In this document: one piece after another, positions 17,846 to 26,768 of the stretch
Position numbering within the stretch: position 1 is the stretch's first letter
Layout of the letters: every line of letters begins with the position of its first letter
NCBI RefSeq assembly: GCF_006864135.1
Contig: NZ_SADV01000001.1
Location: forward strand, 1 to 64,000
Source of the DNA: Lysinibacillus sphaericus
GTDB lineage: Bacteria; Bacillota; Bacilli; Bacillales_A; Planococcaceae
Length of the DNA: 64,000 nt
Reading direction: 5' to 3'
Program-made: the position numbers and the translations under genes
The notes under the pieces: generated by a model
Databases searched by the model: none
What the model saw: the letters and a program-made list of their open reading frames with translations, nothing else
What the model was told of the DNA's origin: nothing

Positions 17846-18154
17846 TTACATTATGAAAGAATAATCTTTTATGACTGTACAAATTTCCACATTGTACTGC
17901 TTGTACCATTTTTCTTTCCCGAATTGCTGTGCTACTAGATGTTTTGATTTGTCTTTCCATGCCTGAATTGCCTCTAGTGATTCCCAATAGGATACAGTAA
18001 TGCCTTTCCCTTCTGCATTTCTGGCACTTTCTACACGGAGAAAACCGGGCTGTTTTTGTGCTAGTTTATCCATCATTTCTGCCATCTTGGCATAGCCTTC
18101 TCCATCCTCGTCTGTTCTTTGTGATGTGAAAATTACGGCATAATATGTTTTCAT
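17846..18154 (-). CDS. Antibiotic biosynthesis monooxygenase (ABM) family protein
   Basis: A 102-residue dimeric alpha-beta barrel protein. YYAVIFTSQRTDED, KQPGFLRVESARNAEGKGITVSYWESLEAIQAWK and the final beta strand are the ABM pattern also seen in YczJ-type proteins. The substrate is unknown. It is divergent from the ArsR-family gene at 18239, with 84 bp between them, so it is a plausible target of that regulator. Confidence 0.8.
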   Translation of the reverse strand: MKTYYAVIFTSQRTDEDGEGYAKMAEMMDKLAQKQPGFLRVESARNAEGKGITVSYWESLEAIQAWKDKSKHLVAQQFGKEKWYKQYNVEICTVIKDYSFIM

Positions 18155-18238
18155 AGCTATTTACTACCACCTTTTTATGTATTATTGTAAACGATATATA
18201 CTGAATCGAAATATGGAATGCAGAAAGGACTGTGACAA

Positions 18239-18925
18239 ATGGGTATTAATCCAAACATGGCTGAAATCGCTTCGCTTCTAGGTGAAACTTCAAGAGCTAC
18301 GATGCTTGCTAGTATGATGGATGGTCGTTTTCACACTGCCAGTGAATTAGCTTATATGGCAGCTATTAAGCCCCAGACTGCTAGCTTTCATCTTGCAAAG
18401 TTAGTAGATGGTAAACTTGTGAAAGTAGAGAAACAAGGTCATCATCGATATTTTCAATTAGCAAACGAAGAAATTGCTCATTTACTCGAATCTTTCTTAG
18501 CGATTTCTCCTCCACCTGAAGTACGCTCCCTAAAACAATCTAGCCAAATGAAACTATTACAGGGTGCTAGAACTTGCTATGACCATTTAGCTGGTAAACT
18601 AGGTGTTCAATTAACAGACTCTTTGCTTAACGCTGGCTATCTAAAGCTAGAAGAAAAGCAGTTTCTCATATCATCTGAAGGTGCACAATTTTTTACCGAT
18701 TTCGGTCTTGATTTAGATGATTTAAAAAGAAAGCGTCGATCATTTTCCCCTGCATGTTTGGATTGGAGTGAACGCCGTTATCATCTAGCTGGTGCTCTTG
18801 GTCAAGGGATCCTTGCCCATTTATTAAATTTGGGATGGGTGACTCGTGTCCCGTCTATTCGTGCCATTAAAGTGACTGAAAAAGGACGGGCTGGCTTTAA
18901 AGAAGTTTTTCAGTTAGATGTTTAA
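18239..18925 (+). CDS. ArsR-family winged-helix regulator
   Basis: A 228-residue protein. Residues 1-85 form an ArsR-type helix-turn-helix (ARATMLASMMDGRFHTASELAY, IKPQTASFHLAKLVDGKLV, GHHRYFQL). The longer C-terminal part contains YDHLAGKLGVQL and CLDWSERRYHLAGALG, as in ArsR proteins of the YczG kind. No metal-binding cysteine cluster like CxC is seen; one Cys lies in CYDHLAG and one in ACLDW. GAAAGGA lies 9 nt before the ATG. Divergent transcription from the ABM gene suggests it controls that gene. Confidence 0.85.
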   Translation: MGINPNMAEIASLLGETSRATMLASMMDGRFHTASELAYMAAIKPQTASFHLAKLVDGKLVKVEKQGHHRYFQLANEEIAHLLESFLAISPPPEVRSLKQSSQMKLLQGARTCYDHLAGKLGVQLTDSLLNAGYLKLEEKQFLISSEGAQFFTDFGLDLDDLKRKRRSFSPACLDWSERRYHLAGALGQGILAHLLNLGWVTRVPSIRAIKVTEKGRAGFKEVFQLDV

Positions 18926-18941
18926 ACTAGCACAGTGCTCT

Positions 18942-18990
18942 GCCTTCTTTCCGCGGACAGACTATACTTGACGCTCCGCGGATACTTTTC
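18942..18990. repeat. GC-rich repeat fragment overlapping an eamA 3' end
   Basis: Contains TCCGCGGA words as an inverted pair (about 18954 and 18976). It extends into the last codons of the EamA-family gene, so the final residues of that protein (about VSAERQV) are repeat-encoded. It is related to the fragment at 1-70. Confidence 0.4.
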
Positions 18991-19852
18991 TTGGGTAAGC
19001 CGTAAAGTTCCGATTCACTAAATAAATACCAGCAATAATAAACAGCCCTCCTACGATTAACGATGGTTTTAATGGTTCATGTAATAGTAGCCAGCCTGTT
19101 ATCACACCGAAAAAAGGAGCTAAAAACAAAAAGGCACTCGTTTTTCCAGGATCACTATTTTGTAAAAGATAATACCAGCCGGCAAATTGAACAATTGACG
19201 AGAAAATGCTAAGCCATAATAAAATGAATACTGAATGAACATTCACAGTAAAAAATGGTTGTTCTAACACGAAACTTGCCATTAAAAGTAGTAAACCACC
19301 AAAAAGCATTTGATAGGCTGATAGCACCCATGTATCAAATAAAACACCCCATTTTTTAGCCAGTAATGTTGCAATTGCCCAAAAAACGGCTGAAAGAATA
19401 CCAAAAAGAATGCCGATTTTCCCTTCAATCTGCATACCCATTGTAATCGTAACACCCATTAACCCCAAGAAAACACCACACCATTGATACAATCGGTAAC
19501 GAGCTTCCGTAAATATTGTAGCAAATATGACGACAAGTAACGGATTCGTAAATGTTAGAATAGAAGATTCACTTGCCGTAATTGTCCGTAAGCTTAAAAA
19601 AATACAGCCCATTACACCCGCAGTTTGACATGCTCCAATCGTTAAAATTTTCATCCAGCCTTCTTTTGAAGTGGGATGAGGTCTTTTTATCGCTAATACG
19701 ACGACAGCCATCAAAATCCCTGCCAGTATAAAGCGAAGTGCAGCCAATAACAGTGGAGATGCATAAGGCAATCCCAATTTAACAATGGCAAACGAAGATC
19801 CCATTAAAAATGTCGTTAAAACTAACAATACTGTAAATTTATAAATATTCAT
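18962..19852 (-). CDS. EamA/DMT-family metabolite exporter
   Basis: A 296-residue protein with ten membrane helices in two EamA repeats. The repeat signatures are MGSSFAIVKLGLPYASPLLLAALRF (first half) and FSSIVQFAGWYYLLQNSDPGKTSAFLFLAPFF (second half). The ATG at 19852 follows AGGGGGACAAATA; the longer frame to 19885 lacks a ribosome site. The substrate is unknown. The 3' end runs into a dispersed repeat, which has probably replaced the original C terminus. Confidence 0.88.
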   Translation of the reverse strand: MNIYKFTVLLVLTTFLMGSSFAIVKLGLPYASPLLLAALRFILAGILMAVVVLAIKRPHPTSKEGWMKILTIGACQTAGVMGCIFLSLRTITASESSILTFTNPLLVVIFATIFTEARYRLYQWCGVFLGLMGVTITMGMQIEGKIGILFGILSAVFWAIATLLAKKWGVLFDTWVLSAYQMLFGGLLLLMASFVLEQPFFTVNVHSVFILLWLSIFSSIVQFAGWYYLLQNSDPGKTSAFLFLAPFFGVITGWLLLHEPLKPSLIVGGLFIIAGIYLVNRNFTAYPRKVSAERQV

Positions 19853-20007
19853 TATTTGTCCCCCTATTTCTATCTTTAAGGACATTATAGATAGGAAAAG
19901 CTACAACTCTTATCGAAGTATGAAATACATATAGTGGAGGAAGTAACTTTTTCAGTTTCATGTCATTTTTAATGCGTATACTTAGTAGGTACTAGGAGGA
20001 AGCTGCC

Positions 20008-20679
20008 TTGAAAATATTACTAGCAGAAGATGATGCACGATTAAGAAGGAATATCGTTCATATTCTAAAGAAAGAATTTCACAATGTGACAGAAGCTGAG
20101 AACGGTCAGGAAGCGCTAGACCATACGCTTACAGAGCAATACGATCTTGTTATTTTAGATTGGATGATGCCGAACCTTAGTGGAATTCAAGTGTGCCAGC
20201 AGCTACGAAATGCTGGATTCAATGGTAGTATTTTAATGCTAACAGCGAAGGACGACACAGAGGACATCATTAAAGGACTTGATAGTGGCGCAGATGATTA
20301 CATAGTAAAGCCATTTAAAATAGAGGAATTGTTAGCAAGAATTCGTGCATTATTACGAAGAAAAGATAAAGTGATAGAACAGGTCATCCAAATAGATCAA
20401 TTACAGCTGAATGTAGATTCCCGTGTGTTTTTGTACAATAATGAAAGTATAGATCTAACAAAAAACGAGTTTTTACTGTTAGAATATTTATTTATCAATA
20501 AAGGTCGTGTACTAACGAGAGAACAAATTTGTATTTATATTTGGGGCTACGATTACGATGTTTCGAATAATTCCTTAGATGCTTTAGTCAAACTTGTACG
20601 AAAAAAAATTAATGATGGCCAATCCAAATCACGGATTCAAAATGTTAGAGGAATTGGCTATAAACTGAGGGAAAACTAA
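20008..20679 (+). CDS. OmpR-family response regulator
   Basis: A 223-residue regulator. The receiver domain (1-118) has the acidic pocket LLAEDDARL, phosphoacceptor Asp in VILDWMMPNLSG, LTAKDD and the conserved Lys in VKPFKIEELLARI. The winged-helix DNA-binding domain follows (LTKNEFLLLEYLF, SLDALVKLVRKKI, RGIGYKL). The start is TTG with AGGAGGA upstream. The stop overlaps the kinase start (TAATG). The adjacent minus-strand redox operon is a candidate target by proximity only. Confidence 0.92.
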   Translation: MKILLAEDDARLRRNIVHILKKEFHNVTEAENGQEALDHTLTEQYDLVILDWMMPNLSGIQVCQQLRNAGFNGSILMLTAKDDTEDIIKGLDSGADDYIVKPFKIEELLARIRALLRRKDKVIEQVIQIDQLQLNVDSRVFLYNNESIDLTKNEFLLLEYLFINKGRVLTREQICIYIWGYDYDVSNNSLDALVKLVRKKINDGQSKSRIQNVRGIGYKLREN

Positions 20680-21914
20680 TGTTTCATAAAACGAAAAAAA
20701 AATTATCCTTTTTGTATGCAACGCTTTATTTTTTGCTATTTTCACTATTCGTTATTGTTCTTTACTTTTCCCTCGTAAAATTAATGGAAAATCAACAAAT
20801 AAACGAATTAGAAGATTTTTATGTTCGGCAAGAGCACGATTTCTTTGAACATGTTCATGCCAATACTAAAACTTTAAGTTATGATCCAAATCGCAGTTTT
20901 TTTTACTATATTTACACAAAGGATCACAAGTTTGTCCATGGTGACGAATCTTACAAGGGTCTGAAAAATCAGATTGAAAAAGCGTTTGGCGATAGCAATC
21001 CAGATGAGGACCTCGTACAGCATTATGAATGGCAAGAAGAGCATTTTCTACTTCTAAAAAAGCCAATTTTTAAAGATGATATGGTAGCTGGTTATATAAT
21101 CGTTGGTAAATCTGTGACGTCACAGCATCATTTTTTCCAAATGACAAAGTATTTACTAATCTTATTAACTTGTATTTCAACGGTCTTAATCGGTCTGCTG
21201 TCCTATTATATGGCTGGGAAAGCGATGGTACCTATTCAATGGTCGTTCGATAAACAAAAAAAATTCGTATCCGATGCATCCCATGAATTACGAACACCAT
21301 TGAGTATTTTTTATAGTTCACTTGAAATTTTAGCAGTAGAGGAAGCAAAGCAATTAAGCCCTTTTGGAAAAGAATTAATTACGGATTTAAAAGATGAATC
21401 TGAAATAATGAAAGAGCTCATAGATAAACTGCTGTTCTTAGCAAGACATGATCAGCAACAGGTTGCCATTCAAAAAGAAACCATACTATTATCATCTTTA
21501 CTCAAAAAAGTGGGCACGAAATTCCAAAGGATTATGCCTCCTGACATCCAGTTTTCTACTGAAATCCAAGAAAACATCGAGCTACTTGGTGATGCTTCAA
21601 AAATACAAGAGCTACTCTATATTCTTTTAGACAATGCGATAAGATATACAAATAGTGGAGCAATAACACTGACGCTTTTAAAAAATAGAGATTCTGTAAA
21701 AATTACTGTTGCTGATAGCGGCGTTGGTATGACTGAACAGGAATTACCTTTAGTGTTTGAGCGATTCTACCGAAGTGATGCTGCTCGTCAACGAAATGGC
21801 ACTGGTTTGGGTCTTGCCATAGCAAAAGCAATAGTGGAGCAACATGATGGGAAAATTTACGCGACAAGTAAAGTAGGTAAAGGCACTACATTTCATATTG
21901 AATTCCCTATATAA
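20679..21914 (+). CDS. Membrane sensor histidine kinase
   Basis: A 411-residue kinase with two membrane spans (about 13-35 and 157-180) flanking a roughly 120-residue extracellular sensor. The H-box is VSDASHELRTPLS with the phospho-His, the N-box ILLDNAIRYTNSGAI, G1 VADSGVGM, F-box LVFERFYRSD and G2 GTGLGLAIAKAI. It is coupled to the response regulator by a 1-bp overlap. No ligand can be predicted from the sensor region. Confidence 0.92.
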   Translation: MFHKTKKKLSFLYATLYFLLFSLFVIVLYFSLVKLMENQQINELEDFYVRQEHDFFEHVHANTKTLSYDPNRSFFYYIYTKDHKFVHGDESYKGLKNQIEKAFGDSNPDEDLVQHYEWQEEHFLLLKKPIFKDDMVAGYIIVGKSVTSQHHFFQMTKYLLILLTCISTVLIGLLSYYMAGKAMVPIQWSFDKQKKFVSDASHELRTPLSIFYSSLEILAVEEAKQLSPFGKELITDLKDESEIMKELIDKLLFLARHDQQQVAIQKETILLSSLLKKVGTKFQRIMPPDIQFSTEIQENIELLGDASKIQELLYILLDNAIRYTNSGAITLTLLKNRDSVKITVADSGVGMTEQELPLVFERFYRSDAARQRNGTGLGLAIAKAIVEQHDGKIYATSKVGKGTTFHIEFPI

Positions 21915-21930
21915 ATATTGTTCAACATAA

Positions 21931-21965
21931 AGGAAGCGGGGCTTTTTAAAATGGCACCGCTTCCT
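21931..21965. terminator. Terminator between convergent operons
   Basis: Perfect 9-bp stem AGGAAGCGG (21931-21939) with CCGCTTCCT (21957-21965), just after the kinase stop. The T-run is weak. Confidence 0.65.
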
Positions 21966-21992
21966 GTTAACTTCTTTCAGCAATCATTTTCT

Positions 21993-22040
21993 GCGCGAAA
22001 GCGAAGCGTCAGCTACAATTATGCCAAGGCATAATTGATT
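21993..22040. repeat. Dispersed palindromic repeat
   Basis: Contains AATTATGCCAAGGCATAATT, almost a perfect palindrome, preceded by GCGAAAGCGAAGCGTCAGCT. The reverse complement matches 43716-43760 closely and 63423-63450 in its palindromic part. It ends at the stop of the redox membrane gene. Confidence 0.7.
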
Positions 22041-22591
22041 TATTGTTGTGACGTTGAAATATTTACTCTTTTCATGAGCTGGCTTATTGTTCTCGCAACC
22101 AGCACTAACATCGTAATCCCCCCAGAAACTACATAAAACATAATAATCAATGTATTTTCTGTATCCGTTCCAATTAGCACTCCATGAACGAGCGATAATA
22201 CCCATGCTGGTAACACAAGAAAGTGAAGTTTTTTCCATAAGGAGCGATTCATTGTACGAATCCATAAATCCGATGTCATAATCACCATTAATAACAAATA
22301 AAATGCTATTGTTCCAAGTGCCGATGGTAGAGACTGATATTTAGCTGAGAATGGAATTAAAATTGCTATTATACTATACGGCTCATATTGATCGATTAAA
22401 AGCACTAACATATGCGCTATTACGGTGATTAATCCTAGCCATCCCGCATTTTGATGTATATGATAAATTAAATTTTTATGGGATTTGACAAATGATGATT
22501 TTCTCAACAACCCAAATATAATGGAAATTGTAAAGTAAAAATACGCTAAAAACCCTAATAATCGAATCCATTCCCACGTACTGATGATCAT
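22040..22591 (-). CDS. Ferric-reductase-like membrane protein
   Basis: A 183-residue protein with five to six membrane helices. The histidines in HIHQNAGW, HMLVLLID, KLHFLVL and LVHGVLIG are spaced as in heme-b-binding ferric reductase/YedZ-like domains, which pass electrons across the membrane. It starts immediately after the apbE stop, so it is the last gene of a four-gene operon. I see no FAD/NAD(P)H domain, so it needs a partner for electron supply. The exact role is inferred. Confidence 0.75.
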   Translation of the reverse strand: MIISTWEWIRLLGFLAYFYFTISIIFGLLRKSSFVKSHKNLIYHIHQNAGWLGLITVIAHMLVLLIDQYEPYSIIAILIPFSAKYQSLPSALGTIAFYLLLMVIMTSDLWIRTMNRSLWKKLHFLVLPAWVLSLVHGVLIGTDTENTLIIMFYVVSGGITMLVLVARTISQLMKRVNISTSQQ

Positions 22592-23491
22592 CTATTTCAC
22601 CCCCGTCATTCTCCAATTTGCTACTTGCCCTTCTTTAACAATGAAACGGGCACTATGTTGACAATTATTTTCGAACCATTGCTGCAATTCCCTTTCATCC
22701 ATAAGAAAGCACAGTTTGGCACCAACCTCTGCATCACATAAAGAGGATGTTACGACTGAAGCTTGTAATACTTCAGTATTTGCAATTTCACCTGTTTGTC
22801 CATTTAATAAATGATGCTTTTTCCATGTTCCTTGCGTCCAGCTTCGATAAACTCGATTAGATGTAGCGATGGCACCTGTTTTCATCTTAATCGAGCTAAT
22901 TTCCTTGTCGATATCCCAGGCATCTGCAACACCGATTGTCCAAGTCTTGTCCCCAGAAGACCACATTTTCATATCCCCTCCCCCGTCTATTAGTCCGTAA
23001 TCAGGAGATATCTCTTCTTCAAGCCAATTCGCCAATTTTTCAATGGCATACCCTTTAGCAAATCCACCTAAATCAATTTCCTGCTGCGCTACCTTCATTA
23101 CTTGCTCATCGCCTAGAAATTGAAATGGTTGGTCTGCAATCAGAGGTTTGTTTTGAAATGCCTTGCTATTAGCTGCATTAAATGGAAAAGATTGATTGTA
23201 GCCATGCTGTTCTAATTGGCGTTTAAGATACGGTGAAAATAAACTATTAGAAAGTTGATAATATTGATCCGCTTGCATTAAACAATCATATAGTAACGAA
23301 TTAATGCGTAACGTTTCGCCAATTGCCAAATGATTTAGTTGTGATAATTCATTATTCGATTGAAATCTTGACCATTCTTTTGCTACGTATTGAAGCCATT
23401 TCTCAGCTTTTTCTTTCCATACGAAATGAACAACTTTTGGCATAGCTATATAAAATTCAGTATTCATTATTTGCAAAGTTAGTGTATCCAC
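22592..23491 (-). CDS. apbE: ApbE-family FMN transferase
   Basis: ApbE transfers FMN from FAD to a Ser/Thr of extracytoplasmic redox proteins. The product is 299 residues from GTG 23491, which has GGAG 8 nt upstream; an ATG at 23560 would overlap the previous gene. Visible motifs are DLGGFAKGYAIEKLANWL, GLIDGGGDMKMWS (flavin binding), TGAIATSNRVYRSW and the C-terminal TSSLCDAEVGAKLCF, where many ApbEs have TS-ADAxATA. No clear N-terminal lipobox is present; export may rely on the preceding small membrane protein, or the enzyme is cytoplasmic. No obvious DxxTGAT flavinylation site is seen in the neighbours. Confidence 0.85.
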   Translation of the reverse strand: MDTLTLQIMNTEFYIAMPKVVHFVWKEKAEKWLQYVAKEWSRFQSNNELSQLNHLAIGETLRINSLLYDCLMQADQYYQLSNSLFSPYLKRQLEQHGYNQSFPFNAANSKAFQNKPLIADQPFQFLGDEQVMKVAQQEIDLGGFAKGYAIEKLANWLEEEISPDYGLIDGGGDMKMWSSGDKTWTIGVADAWDIDKEISSIKMKTGAIATSNRVYRSWTQGTWKKHHLLNGQTGEIANTEVLQASVVTSSLCDAEVGAKLCFLMDERELQQWFENNCQHSARFIVKEGQVANWRMTGVK

Positions 23492-23504
23492 ACGACCAAC
23501 TCCA

Positions 23505-23747
23505 TTAAGTTCTTTTCGTTTTGCGCTCGCTTTTGACAGCAGACTGACTTGTAATTTCAAAGTTTGTCCAATCCAGCTGTACGAGTTCTTTTTCTTTCTT
23601 CGTCATATTTTTCTGATCTACTCCCTGAACATTATTTGTACGTCTAGTTTCGGCTTCTGTTGGACTGTTAATTTGGGTTAGTATCGCTGCAGATAAAAGT
23701 ATCCCTGACGCCCCTAATACCCATTTTGTCTTTTTCGGATCTTTCAT
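23505..23747 (-). CDS. Small membrane-anchored protein of the redox operon
   Basis: An 80-residue protein with an N-terminal basic stretch, one hydrophobic helix (about 9-26) and a polar, Lys/Glu-rich tail. It lies 11 bp after the preceding gene and 13 bp before the apbE start. No family is recognised. It could tether or scaffold redox partners. A GTG/ATG ambiguity for apbE makes the two frames overlap if the longer apbE start is used. Confidence 0.65.
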   Translation of the reverse strand: MKDPKKTKWVLGASGILLSAAILTQINSPTEAETRRTNNVQGVDQKNMTKKEKELVQLDWTNFEITSQSAVKSERKTKRT

Positions 23748-23758
23748 AGTGCTTCCCC

Positions 23759-24397
23759 CTAATTCGTAATTGGTTGGCAGACAAATGTTTGATTATTCTC
23801 TTGCCACTCTGCTATATAACCTAAGCCATTCGTTATTGTACTAATAGGTACATATAATTCTTCATTCATGTAAAATACTTGTGCAGGAGATGGCGTTTTC
23901 ACATTGTTATCATAAACAACGTTAGTTCCAGCTCGGTAAATTAATTCATTTGCTTCATTTTTGATATCTAAAATTTTACTCTCTTTGTAAAATGTCGCTT
24001 CCGCTCCTAAAACCTGTGCTACAGCTTTTCCAGGTACAAAAAATTCTCTGTCTTTTGGTACAATAAAAAAGCTTAGCTCCTTATTTGTCCCTTCTACCTT
24101 TAACGTAACTTTTTGAGAATTTGTAAAAGGTAGCGCTTCTTTATCTACAGCAACTGTTCGTGTCCAAATATTCCAAGTACCTTTCACACTTACTGCGTCT
24201 TGAAAATAATAAGTTTCACCTTCTTCTTCATCGTCATCGTAATATTTCTCATCGTCGTCTTTATAGTCCTTATATTCTTTATACTTTTCATGTTTTTTAT
24301 CTTTATGTTCATGATCATCTGCATGTACGACTACGTCATTTGTAATAAAACCTGCCAATATGAGAACTACAACAAGACTAATTTTTTTCATCTTCAT
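23759..24397 (-). CDS. Secreted protein with copper-amine-oxidase N-terminal-like domain
   Basis: A 212-residue exported protein with signal peptide MKMKKISLVVVLILAGF through VHA. A charged Asp/Glu/Lys/His/Tyr-rich stretch follows (about 27-62), then a domain whose end (DIKNEANELIYRAGTN, MNEELYVPISTITNGLGYIAEW) matches the copper amine oxidase N-terminal repeat of Firmicutes. That repeat is a wall or structural module, not the oxidase itself. The charged stretch could bind metal. It is the first gene of the redox operon. Confidence 0.75.
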   Translation of the reverse strand: MKMKKISLVVVLILAGFITNDVVVHADDHEHKDKKHEKYKEYKDYKDDDEKYYDDDEEEGETYYFQDAVSVKGTWNIWTRTVAVDKEALPFTNSQKVTLKVEGTNKELSFFIVPKDREFFVPGKAVAQVLGAEATFYKESKILDIKNEANELIYRAGTNVVYDNNVKTPSPAQVFYMNEELYVPISTITNGLGYIAEWQENNQTFVCQPITN

Positions 24398-24485
24398 CTA
24401 CACTACTCCTTTCCTTTGACTTCATTGTAGGTATCAAAAATGATACAAGACTGAAATTTTCAAACAAATTTTTACATACAACAAA

Positions 24486-24527
24486 AAGCCATTTCTATGG
24501 ACAGATTTTTCTGCTAAGAAATGGCTT
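24486..24527. terminator. Orphan terminator-like hairpin between divergent genes
   Basis: An 11-bp perfect stem AAGCCATTTCT (24486-24496) with AGAAATGGCTT (24517-24527). Poly-T follows on the minus strand. It sits upstream of the redox operon, where no terminator is needed unless it is an attenuator or a relic of a lost gene. Confidence 0.6.
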
Positions 24528-24627
24528 ATTTCAAAATTTATGTTTTTATATATATAATATTGGTGAAAACTATCCTACAATTACAGCATAACATTAAATT
24601 ACGAAGAACCCATTTTGAAAGGAAAAT

Positions 24628-25104
24628 ATGTCTTACATGAAGGTTAACATTAAAATTATTGAAAAACTTACAGAAGAAACATGTACATTTAACATTCACA
24701 AAGTAACGTCTTTTATTCAAGATATCGTATCAACCCTTGAAAAAAGCTCCGACAACTATTTATTAGCGAGGTCTACATCAAAAAACGAACAAGAAAAAAT
24801 TCCTTATTCCAATATATTTTATTTAGAATATCTTGAACGGAAAATATTCATTTATACAAATGATACTATTTTTGAAACAAAAAGCCCTTTATATAAATTG
24901 GAGCATGATCTTCCCAATAACTTCATCAGAATCTCAAAAACGATCATCATCAATATTCATTTTTTAAATAAATTTTCGGTTAAACCTAACGGTAATCTTG
25001 AAGCCATTCTCTCGAATGAAGAGAAAGTAATTGTGTCAAGAAAATATGTATCTTCTTTGAAAAAGACGCTAAAAACATATTCCAAAAGTCCACTTATGTA
25101 TTGA
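24628..25104 (+). CDS. LytTR-family DNA-binding regulator (pair 1)
   Basis: A 158-residue protein whose C-terminal 100 residues are a LytTR domain (IPYSNIFYLEYLERKIFIYT, NNFIRISKTIIINIHFL, VIVSRKYVSSLKKTL). There is no receiver domain. GAAAGGA precedes the start. Two membrane-protein genes follow at 81 and 15 bp. LytTR regulators lacking a receiver and paired with a small membrane inhibitor form LytTR regulatory systems such as HdrRM and BrsRM of streptococci. The protein resembles the LytTR at 38118. Confidence 0.85.
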   Translation: MSYMKVNIKIIEKLTEETCTFNIHKVTSFIQDIVSTLEKSSDNYLLARSTSKNEQEKIPYSNIFYLEYLERKIFIYTNDTIFETKSPLYKLEHDLPNNFIRISKTIIINIHFLNKFSVKPNGNLEAILSNEEKVIVSRKYVSSLKKTLKTYSKSPLMY

Positions 25105-25185
25105 TTTTCACCACATATGTTTAGACGTATTTCTTTATTCCCTCTTTGATGCCATGATGAATAACATTAAAGGAGGCAATAAAGA

Positions 25186-25701
25186 ATGTATAACATCATT
25201 AGAGAAGTAATTTTAAGAACGCCAATGCCAGTATGGCTATTACTAATTATTTTAATAAAAAGAGGTATCGCTATCTCCCAGGAAAGGCCAATCAATTTAT
25301 CTAAAATGTTTTTAGTTCCTTTCATATTTATGATATGGGGATTTGAAAAAATGACCTCTCAATTTACACACTTAGAATGTTGTTTGATGAGCTATTTCTT
25401 TTTCATATTTCCCGGGACTTTAATTGGTTATTTATTGTACAAAAAATATCAAATGTTCTTTAAACAGGGATCAGTAATTATGAGAAAGAAGTGCTATCTT
25501 CCATTGATCATTATTCTAATAAACTTTTTAGTGAAGTATCTCTTAAATGTAACTTTAGGCATCTCGCCATCATTTTATAATGACCTTTCATTTAATATCA
25601 TTTATTCTGCTATAAATGGACTATCTATCGGACTTTTCTTCGGGGGAATTCTTTTTACATATTATGTACAAAAAGAATTAAACAAGCCTATCTTATTTTG
25701 A
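25186..25701 (+). CDS. Multi-pass membrane protein, unknown function
   Basis: A 171-residue protein with about five to six membrane segments. The start MYNIIREVILRTPMPVWLLL and the glycine-rich last helix are reminiscent of DUF6622-type membrane proteins, but the assignment is tentative. AAAGGAGG lies before the ATG. It sits between the LytTR gene and its DUF3021-like partner, so it may be co-transcribed and could be a target or a second membrane sensor. Confidence 0.65.
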   Translation: MYNIIREVILRTPMPVWLLLIILIKRGIAISQERPINLSKMFLVPFIFMIWGFEKMTSQFTHLECCLMSYFFFIFPGTLIGYLLYKKYQMFFKQGSVIMRKKCYLPLIIILINFLVKYLLNVTLGISPSFYNDLSFNIIYSAINGLSIGLFFGGILFTYYVQKELNKPILF

Positions 25702-25716
25702 GAGGAAGACATTTCG

Positions 25717-26103
25717 TTGCAATTAAAAAACAGACTATTTTCAGGTTTAGGCACTGGTGCATTTATTTATATGATGGTTTTACTATCGAGAAAAAATATC
25801 ATTTCTTCAGAAGCTGAGATTATTAGTGTAATCATAATCTCAGCTTTCGCAGGTATTTTTACAATCATTTTTGACATTGAAAAATTGAACTATTTGTTTG
25901 CTTTAGTCATCCATTTTATCATGATGTTTCTAGTAGTCTTTTCTATATCTTTATATAACAAGTGGGTAGATCATTTTCTAAGCGTAGATTTTATTGGTGG
26001 TTTTGTATTACTCTATTTGTTTGCTTGGATCATAACACTTACTAAGACTAAAAAAGAGACGCATGAACTTAATGACTTACTAAAACAGATAAAAAATTTA
26101 TAA
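25717..26103 (+). CDS. DUF3021-like membrane protein (LytTR partner 1)
   Basis: A 128-residue protein with four membrane helices and a charged C-terminal tail (TKTKKETHELNDLLKQIKNL), the layout of DUF3021 proteins that follow receiver-less LytTR genes. The start is TTG with AGAGGA upstream. The expected role is to hold the LytTR regulator inactive at the membrane, inferred from the streptococcal systems. Confidence 0.75.
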   Translation: MQLKNRLFSGLGTGAFIYMMVLLSRKNIISSEAEIISVIIISAFAGIFTIIFDIEKLNYLFALVIHFIMMFLVVFSISLYNKWVDHFLSVDFIGGFVLLYLFAWIITLTKTKKETHELNDLLKQIKNL

Positions 26104-26110
26104 AGGGGAT

Positions 26111-26144
26111 GCATTGGGTCACATTTAGTCTAGTGACCCAATGC
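26111..26144 (+). terminator. Terminator-like hairpin after LytTR operon 1
   Basis: A perfect 12-bp stem GCATTGGGTCAC (26111-26122) with GTGACCCAATGC (26133-26144). There is no strong T-run. Confidence 0.6.
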
Positions 26145-26303
26145 CCTATTATGCAAACGAATCTTAATTAGGTAAATCAAGCTTCATTAAAACGCAGCTC
26201 TTTTTTCTTTATTGAACTAACGGTGCAAGCTTGTTGAAGAAACATGTTCCGCTACAAAAGTGGAATTTTAAATTCCATCACTATATACGGTTGTGATAAA
26301 TTG

Positions 26304-26768
26304 CTATTTACTTACTTTAATAATAGTACCTTGATTGATTCTTAATAAGTCTTGAACATTTATTTTAACTAATGAGTTTTCAGAACCACCACCAGTATAT
26401 ATGACATCCATATTTGTTACTTTGGGATCCACTAAAAACTTTGCTTGAAAACCAAAAGAAGGAACTCCACCTGGTGGGAAACCTGTATGTTCAATAATTT
26501 CATTGCCGTTAGCAAGTCTTGGTTTTTCTATGTTTAGTGATTTGGCAACACGAGTTGTACTAGCTCTATTGTTTCCTTTTACAATAGCAACGATTAATTC
26601 ATTATTTGAGTCAATCATGCAAATATTTTTTACAAAATCGTCTTCTGAACCATTAACTGTTTCAGCAGCCTCTTTTACAGAGTGGCATGATTGATTAAAA
26701 ACGAAGTGCTCAGCTTTTACATCATTAGCGTCTAAAAATTCCTTCACTTTAGTTTCATATGAATTCAT
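26304..26768 (-). CDS. YbaK/ProX-type aminoacyl-tRNA deacylase
   Basis: A 154-residue editing-domain protein that hydrolyses mis-charged tRNA in trans. VKAEHFVFNQSCHSVKEAAETV and the TGFPPGGVPSFGF motif (the GxxPxG substrate pocket region) are diagnostic for the YbaK/EbsC fold, as is the conserved Lys in FVKNICMID. GGAGA lies before the ATG. It is a single gene. Whether Cys-tRNA(Pro) or Ala-tRNA(Pro) is the substrate cannot be decided. Confidence 0.88.
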   Translation of the reverse strand: MNSYETKVKEFLDANDVKAEHFVFNQSCHSVKEAAETVNGSEDDFVKNICMIDSNNELIVAIVKGNNRASTTRVAKSLNIEKPRLANGNEIIEHTGFPPGGVPSFGFQAKFLVDPKVTNMDVIYTGGGSENSLVKINVQDLLRINQGTIIKVSK

